Origin: Planctomycetaceae bacterium
GTDB taxonomy: Bacteria; Planctomycetota; Planctomycetia; Pirellulales; Pirellulaceae
Reading direction: 5' to 3'
Assembly (NCBI GenBank): GCA_007124535.1
Contig: SLEY01000533.1
Location: 1 to 9,944 of the forward strand
DNA: 9,944 bases
Shown: in pieces, positions 7,048 through 9,944 of the stretch
Layout of the letters: the number at the start of each line of letters is the position of its first letter
Position numbering within the stretch: position 1 is the stretch's first letter
Position numbers and translations under genes: made by a program
Notes under the pieces: generated by a model
Told to the model about the DNA's origin: nothing
What the model saw: only the letters and a program-made list of their open reading frames with translations
Databases searched by the model: none

Positions 7048-8637
7048 TCAGCCCAGTTCCTTGACCCGCCGCTGCATCGTGCGGACACTGATCCCCAAGG
7101 CCCGCGCCGCCTCCTTGCGGCAACCTCCGGCCCGCTCCAAGGCCTGGCGAATCGCCTCCCGCTCGATTTGCTCCAACGTCATCCCCGGGCCGATCGGCGA
7201 TTCGCCCGCCGTGGTGGGAGCCCGGGGCGGCAGCTCCAGCAGCCGGCGAGCCGCCGGCGAACGCACGTCGCCGGGCCCCACCCCCAGACGTCGCCGCGCC
7301 TCGGCCACGTCCCCCTGCACATGCTCCAGCAGCCGCTCGACCAGACGATGCTCGACCACACCGAGCACCTCGTCATACAGCTGGCACGAATCGGTTTGCA
7401 GCCGCTGGTCGATCAGCCGCTCGATTCGCCCCTCGCCTGCCGGTTGACCGGGCCAGCTCGAGGCGCCCGAACGCCGGAGCAAGAAATCCGGCAAAAAATC
7501 CGGCAGCAGCACCGGACCACTCGTCTTCAATAACGCCTGACGGATCGCGTTCTGAAGCTCGCGAATATTGCCCGGCCAGGGATATTCCCGCAGCAAACGG
7601 TGGGCTTCCGGCGAAACCTCCCGCACCTGCTTGTGCAACTCGCGGTTACCCAGCCGGCGGAAGTGTTCGACCAGCAACTGCAGATCCTCGCCCCGCTCGC
7701 GCAAGGGCGGCAAATGGATCGTGAACCCGTTCAATCGATAGTACAAATCCGCCCGGAACTCCTCCTCCGCCACCATCTTCTCCAAATTGCGATTCGTCGC
7801 GGCAATCAATCGCACGTCCGTCGCGATCGTCGCGTTGCCACCCACCCGCTCAAAACGCTTGTCCTGCAGGACCCGCAGCAGCTTGCTCTGCAACACGGGC
7901 GACATGTCCCCAATCTCGTCCAGAAACAAGGTGCCCCCGTCACACTGCTCGAACTTGCCAATCCGCTTGCGATCCGCCCCGGTAAACGCGCCCCGCTCGT
8001 GACCGAATAATTCGCTCTCCAATAACGTCTCCGGGATCGCCGCACAATTCACCGCCAGGAACGGCCCCTGCATCCGGTCGCTGTATTGGTAAAGCGCCCG
8101 GGCGACCAACTCCTTGCCCGTACCGCTCTCGCCCCGAATCAGCACGGTGACGTCCTGACCGGCCACAATCCCGATCGCCTTGTACACCTCCTGCATCGCC
8201 CCGCAACGGCCGATGATCGAGTCGCTGTCCGGGGCGGCCGTATCGAGATTGATTTGGACCGGCTTGTCGTGCAAACGGCGGATCTCCACCGCCCGCGAGA
8301 CGATCTGACGTAGCTCCGCCACATTGATCGGTTTCACCAGATAGTCCAACGCTCCTAATTTCATGGCCTGAATCGCCGTGCCGCTGTCGCTGCTGGACGT
8401 CACAAACACCACCGGCAACCGGTCATCGATCCCTTGGATCTTCTTCAGCAGATCCAAACCACTCATGTCCGGCAGCATGATGTCCAGCACCACCACGTCG
8501 GGGCGTTGTTGCCGCAAGCCCTGGAGTCCCTCCTGCGCGTTTTCGGCCGTCAGCACCTCATGATCTTGCTTTTCCAAAGCACGGCGGACCAGATGGAGAT
8601 CCGCCGGCTCATCATCGACCACCAGAATGCGGGGCAT
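7048..8637 (-). CDS. Sigma-54-dependent NtrC-family response regulator with tandem Fis-like HTH segments
   Basis: A 529-residue two-component activator. The receiver domain (1-120) has the acidic pocket D8/D9, phospho-acceptor D52, T80 and K102. The AAA+ sigma-54 interaction domain (about 140-370) has Walker A GESGTGKE (169-176), the sigma-54-contacting loop GAFTGA (216-221), Walker B TLFLDE (236-241) and the Arg-finger region FRADLYYRLN (294-303). The C-terminus is unusual. A Fis-like segment at about 419-460 (LYDEVLGVVEHRLVERLLEHVQGDVAEARRRLGV) is followed by a better-conserved one at 487-528 (TLEQIEREAIRQALERAGG...RTMQRRVKEL). The start has GGGAG 7 bases upstream. The protein is predicted to use ATP hydrolysis to open sigma-54 promoters. 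The nearest candidates are the three in this window, including one upstream of the gene itself. The likely partner is the divergent sensor gene at 9128. Pairing with that sensor is inferred from position. Confidence 0.96.
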   Translation of the reverse strand: MPRILVVDDEPADLHLVRRALEKQDHEVLTAENAQEGLQGLRQQRPDVVVLDIMLPDMSGLDLLKKIQGIDDRLPVVFVTSSSDSGTAIQAMKLGALDYLVKPINVAELRQIVSRAVEIRRLHDKPVQINLDTAAPDSDSIIGRCGAMQEVYKAIGIVAGQDVTVLIRGESGTGKELVARALYQYSDRMQGPFLAVNCAAIPETLLESELFGHERGAFTGADRKRIGKFEQCDGGTLFLDEIGDMSPVLQSKLLRVLQDKRFERVGGNATIATDVRLIAATNRNLEKMVAEEEFRADLYYRLNGFTIHLPPLRERGEDLQLLVEHFRRLGNRELHKQVREVSPEAHRLLREYPWPGNIRELQNAIRQALLKTSGPVLLPDFLPDFLLRRSGASSWPGQPAGEGRIERLIDQRLQTDSCQLYDEVLGVVEHRLVERLLEHVQGDVAEARRRLGVGPGDVRSPAARRLLELPPRAPTTAGESPIGPGMTLEQIEREAIRQALERAGGCRKEAARALGISVRTMQRRVKELG

Positions 8638-8705
8638 TTTTATTCTCCCTATACAGGATCCCGTGCCTTGCGGACGCTCCGGGTTGAAGGGTGCGGGGGT
8701 TGGAA

Positions 8706-8718
8706 TGCCAACTTGTCA
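8706..8718. promoter_or_regulatory. Imperfect dyad TGCCA-N3-TGTCA
   Basis: A 13-base near-palindrome of the same form as the one at 8747-8759, centred 41 bases from it, which is about four helical turns. It overlaps the predicted transcript start of the response regulator. It is a candidate binding site for the regulator or a repressor. Confidence 0.25.
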
Positions 8719-8734
8719 CGCAAACGACGTGCCA
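8719..8734 (-). promoter_or_regulatory. Sigma-54 (-24/-12) promoter of the response regulator gene
   Basis: The minus strand reads TGGCACG-TCGT-TTGCG. The -24 element and the 12-base GG-to-GC spacing match the sigma-54 consensus, and only the last base differs from the preferred A/T. The predicted transcript start is near 8708, about 70 bases before the ATG at 8637. Since the gene encodes a sigma-54 activator, autoactivation is likely. Confidence 0.8.
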
Positions 8735-8746
8735 AGGTCAATTGGA

Positions 8747-8759
8747 TGCCATTTTGGCA
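8747..8759. promoter_or_regulatory. Perfect dyad TGCCA-TTT-TGGCA
   Basis: A 13-base perfect inverted repeat 12 bases upstream of the -24 box of the response regulator promoter. A related sequence (TGCCA-AAG-TGGCG, complement of 7019-7031) lies upstream of the hsp20 promoter, where it overlaps the probable terminator. It could be an operator, but this rests on pattern only. Confidence 0.35.
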
Positions 8760-8773
8760 GTACAGCCGTTCTT

Positions 8774-8885
8774 AGGCAACTCGCAGGGAATAATGTACCT
8801 CGTTATCGTTCGGCGAGGGTCTCCTGACCCCGCCGAAACCTGATGACCACAGCCCTCCGGGTACATTATTCCCTGTGAGTTGCCT
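8774..8885. repeat. 112-base inverted-repeat element (MITE-like or large hairpin)
   Basis: The 26-base arm at 8774-8799 (AGGCAACTCGCAGGGAATAA...) is repeated in inverse at 8860-8885 with a single difference. That difference gives a G-U pair in plus-strand RNA. Between the arms are 60 bases with their own stem-loop: TTCGGCGAGGGTC (8809-8821), loop TCCT, GACCCCGCCGAA (8826-8837). No target-site duplication is evident and there is no coding capacity. It looks like a small non-autonomous mobile element or a genome-wide repeat. Confidence 0.75.
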
Positions 8886-8929
8886 CAGTCGATTACACTC
8901 AGTCGAACAGCCGGGGGATTGAAGTGGGG

Positions 8930-9001
8930 CTAAGTGTAGGGGACTAAGTGTAGGGGGACTAAGTGTAGGGGACTAAGTGTAGGGGACTAAGTGTGGGGGG
9001 A
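8930..9001. repeat. Tandem array, five copies of a 14-15-base unit
   Basis: The unit CTAAGTGTAGGGGA starts at 8930, 8944, 8959, 8973 and 8987. The second copy has one extra G, and the last reads CTAAGTGTGGGGGGA. An inverted near-copy, TACACTCAGTC, lies at 8894-8904. The array is about 110-180 bases upstream of the predicted sensor transcript start, where activators of sigma-54 promoters often bind. The regularly spaced G-runs also give some quadruplex potential. It may equally be a simple variable tandem repeat. Confidence 0.85.
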
Positions 9002-9023
9002 CTGGGCTACATAATCACTCCAG

Positions 9024-9071
9024 CCCCACGAAGAAATCGTCAACTTTTTTTGACGCGACGCCTTCGTGGGG
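9024..9071. other. Nested inverted repeat upstream of the sensor promoter
   Basis: The outer arms CCCCACGAAG (9024-9033) and CTTCGTGGGG (9062-9071) are perfect 10-base inverse copies. Inside them, CGTCAA (9038-9043) pairs with TTGACG (9050-9055) around a T-rich 6-base loop. The structure ends 14 bases before the -24 box of the sensor promoter. It could be an operator pair or an intergenic hairpin. Confidence 0.55.
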
Positions 9072-9085
9072 TCGGCGAGGGGGGT

Positions 9086-9101
9086 TGGCACGCCGCTTGC
9101 C
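9086..9101 (+). promoter_or_regulatory. Sigma-54 (-24/-12) promoter of the sensor gene
   Basis: TGGCACG-CCGC-TTGCC has the full -24 heptamer and correct spacing to the -12 GC. The predicted transcript start is near 9112, about 16 bases before the ATG at 9128, so the leader would be short. Confidence 0.8.
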
Positions 9102-9127
9102 CCTTGTTTAATATTTTCGGGTTTCCG

Positions 9128-9944
9128 ATGATGGAGGCCCGCGTTTCGCGCCCCGTGATCGTTGAGTTCGTGCCGATGTCTCCGACCGTTCCTTCCTCTC
9201 GCTCGCCTGCGGAAACATTTCTGTTGGTCGAACTCGCCTGCGAGCGACCTGCTCAGGCCCGGGCGATGGGGCGACGTGCCCGGTTATTTGCCGTTTTGGC
9301 GGGGCTGTCGGCTCGGCAACAGCGGGACTTGGCTCGGGCGGTTCGCGAGGCGTGCCGCTGGTTTGTTGGGCGCCACGGTCCGGCCCGAGTGCGGTTCGAA
9401 TTGGGTAATACCGTGTCGCCGTGCCATATCCAAGTGCGGGTGGTTGGTCGTGGGGAGCCGGCAGGCAGTCGGGAGGATTCGTCCCGGGCGGATCTTCCGG
9501 ATGGGGAGAAGGTGCGTCAAGCTGGCCGTTTGTTGTGGCGGTGCGAGTTTCAAGAGCTTCCCGGTCCCACCGCGTGCCTGCGTTTGGCCCAAGCGACGGG
9601 TTCCGATTGGCGTATCCCGCCGGAAAACGAGCGGCGGCACTGGGGAGAATTGCTGGCGGCCTCCTCCCCCGAAAAAGCGGTTCGATTGGCCCAACAACGG
9701 GGCCAGCAAGCCGTGGAGGCCCTTGGCGCCGCGCGCGGGGCGGCGCCGGCGATGCCCGAGGTGGGCGCCGATCGCACCGACCTGGAAACCCTCTCCCTGG
9801 TCGCCGCCCACGCGACCAATGCCGTGCTGATTCTGGATGCTCATGGCGCGATCCAATGGGTCAATCGTTCGTTCACCACGCTCAGCGGGTATGCGTTGGC
9901 CGACGTGGGCGGCCGGCCGGCCAACGAAGTGCTGTTCGGACCCA
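9128..9944 (+). CDS. PAS-domain sensor protein, probable histidine kinase (3' end cut by window)
   Basis: The frame is open from the ATG at 9128 to the window edge (272 codons). A second ATG follows at 9131 and another at 9176, and none has a clear Shine-Dalgarno sequence, so the exact start is uncertain. No membrane segment is visible, so the sensor is probably cytoplasmic. Residues about 30-108 (FLLVELACERPAQARAMGRRARLFAVLAGLS...AVREACRWFVGRHGPARVRFELG) resemble the start of RsbT/anti-sigma-type ATPase domains, but the usual SEIARN helix reads REACRW, so this is tentative. Residues 164-200 look like a helical linker. A PAS domain begins at about 219 (SLVAAHATNAVLILDAHGAIQWVNRSFTTLSGY). The kinase core would lie beyond the window and was not seen. 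Divergent placement next to an NtrC-type regulator suggests it is the cognate kinase. Confidence 0.8.
   Translation, partial: MMEARVSRPVIVEFVPMSPTVPSSRSPAETFLLVELACERPAQARAMGRRARLFAVLAGLSARQQRDLARAVREACRWFVGRHGPARVRFELGNTVSPCHIQVRVVGRGEPAGSREDSSRADLPDGEKVRQAGRLLWRCEFQELPGPTACLRLAQATGSDWRIPPENERRHWGELLAASSPEKAVRLAQQRGQQAVEALGAARGAAPAMPEVGADRTDLETLSLVAAHATNAVLILDAHGAIQWVNRSFTTLSGYALADVGGRPANEVLFGP

Larger units (their letters stand above)
8638..9127. other. Regulatory intergenic region between divergent regulator genes
   Basis: No supported gene was found in these 490 bases on either strand. The region holds, in order: a sigma-54 promoter for the response regulator (minus strand), short TGCCA-N3-TGGCA dyads, a 112-base inverted-repeat element, a five-copy tandem array, a nested hairpin, and a sigma-54 promoter for the sensor gene (plus strand). 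Each is listed separately. Confidence 0.7.

Noticed and set aside
8774..9001. CRISPR array
   Set aside because: The tandem units are only 14-15 bases with no spacers, and the longer repeat is a single inverted pair. No cas genes are present.
9162..9830. 222-codon plus-strand frame inside the sensor gene
   Set aside because: It is in a different frame from the PAS-encoding sequence and gives an Arg/Trp/Cys-rich product without a domain. The frame starting at 9128 encodes the PAS domain.

Overview
The window reads as a high-GC planctomycete-like chromosome segment. The indications are a secreted EF-hand protein, a secreted glycoside hydrolase with a C-terminal beta-sandwich of a type common in planctomycetes, and long GC-rich intergenic repeats. 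No marker gene fixes the taxonomy, so this is an inference.

Layout, from right to left, since most genes lie on the minus strand. At the right edge (9128-9944, plus strand, cut by the window) is the N-terminal part of a PAS-containing sensor protein, probably a histidine kinase. A 490-base intergenic region (8638-9127) separates it from a divergent minus-strand gene (7048-8637). That gene encodes an NtrC-type response regulator with receiver, sigma-54-interacting AAA+ and two Fis-like helix-turn-helix segments. Next comes a co-directional minus-strand stress cluster: three different Hsp20/alpha-crystallin small heat shock proteins (6317-6760, 5847-6239, 5240-5719) and a full-length DnaK/Hsp70 (3115-5031). 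After it lies a secreted or membrane-anchored protein with four EF-hand loops (2085-3011). Last is a secreted clan GH-A-like glycoside hydrolase (complement of 1-1898) that runs off the left edge.

The main finding is regulatory. The small-Hsp gene that opens the stress cluster, the response regulator gene and the sensor gene are each preceded by a near-consensus sigma-54 (-24/-12) promoter. All three share the same seven bases TGGCACG, a 4-base spacer and TTGC. The response regulator carries the GAFTGA loop needed to activate sigma-54 holoenzyme. The region therefore looks like a self-contained circuit: a sensor and a sigma-54 activator, each behind its own sigma-54 promoter, next to a chaperone operon with the same promoter type. 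This differs from the usual sigma-32, HrcA/CIRCE or HspR control of such genes; no CIRCE element was seen.

The intergenic region between the two regulator genes also holds a 112-base inverted-repeat element with 26-base arms, a five-copy 14-15-base tandem array, and a nested hairpin just upstream of the sensor promoter. The array sits at a distance typical of activator binding sites. Several of the real genes run off the window or start inside a longer open frame. Long plus-strand open frames opposite the hydrolase (48-2012) and dnaK (3244-5253) are read as antisense shadows.
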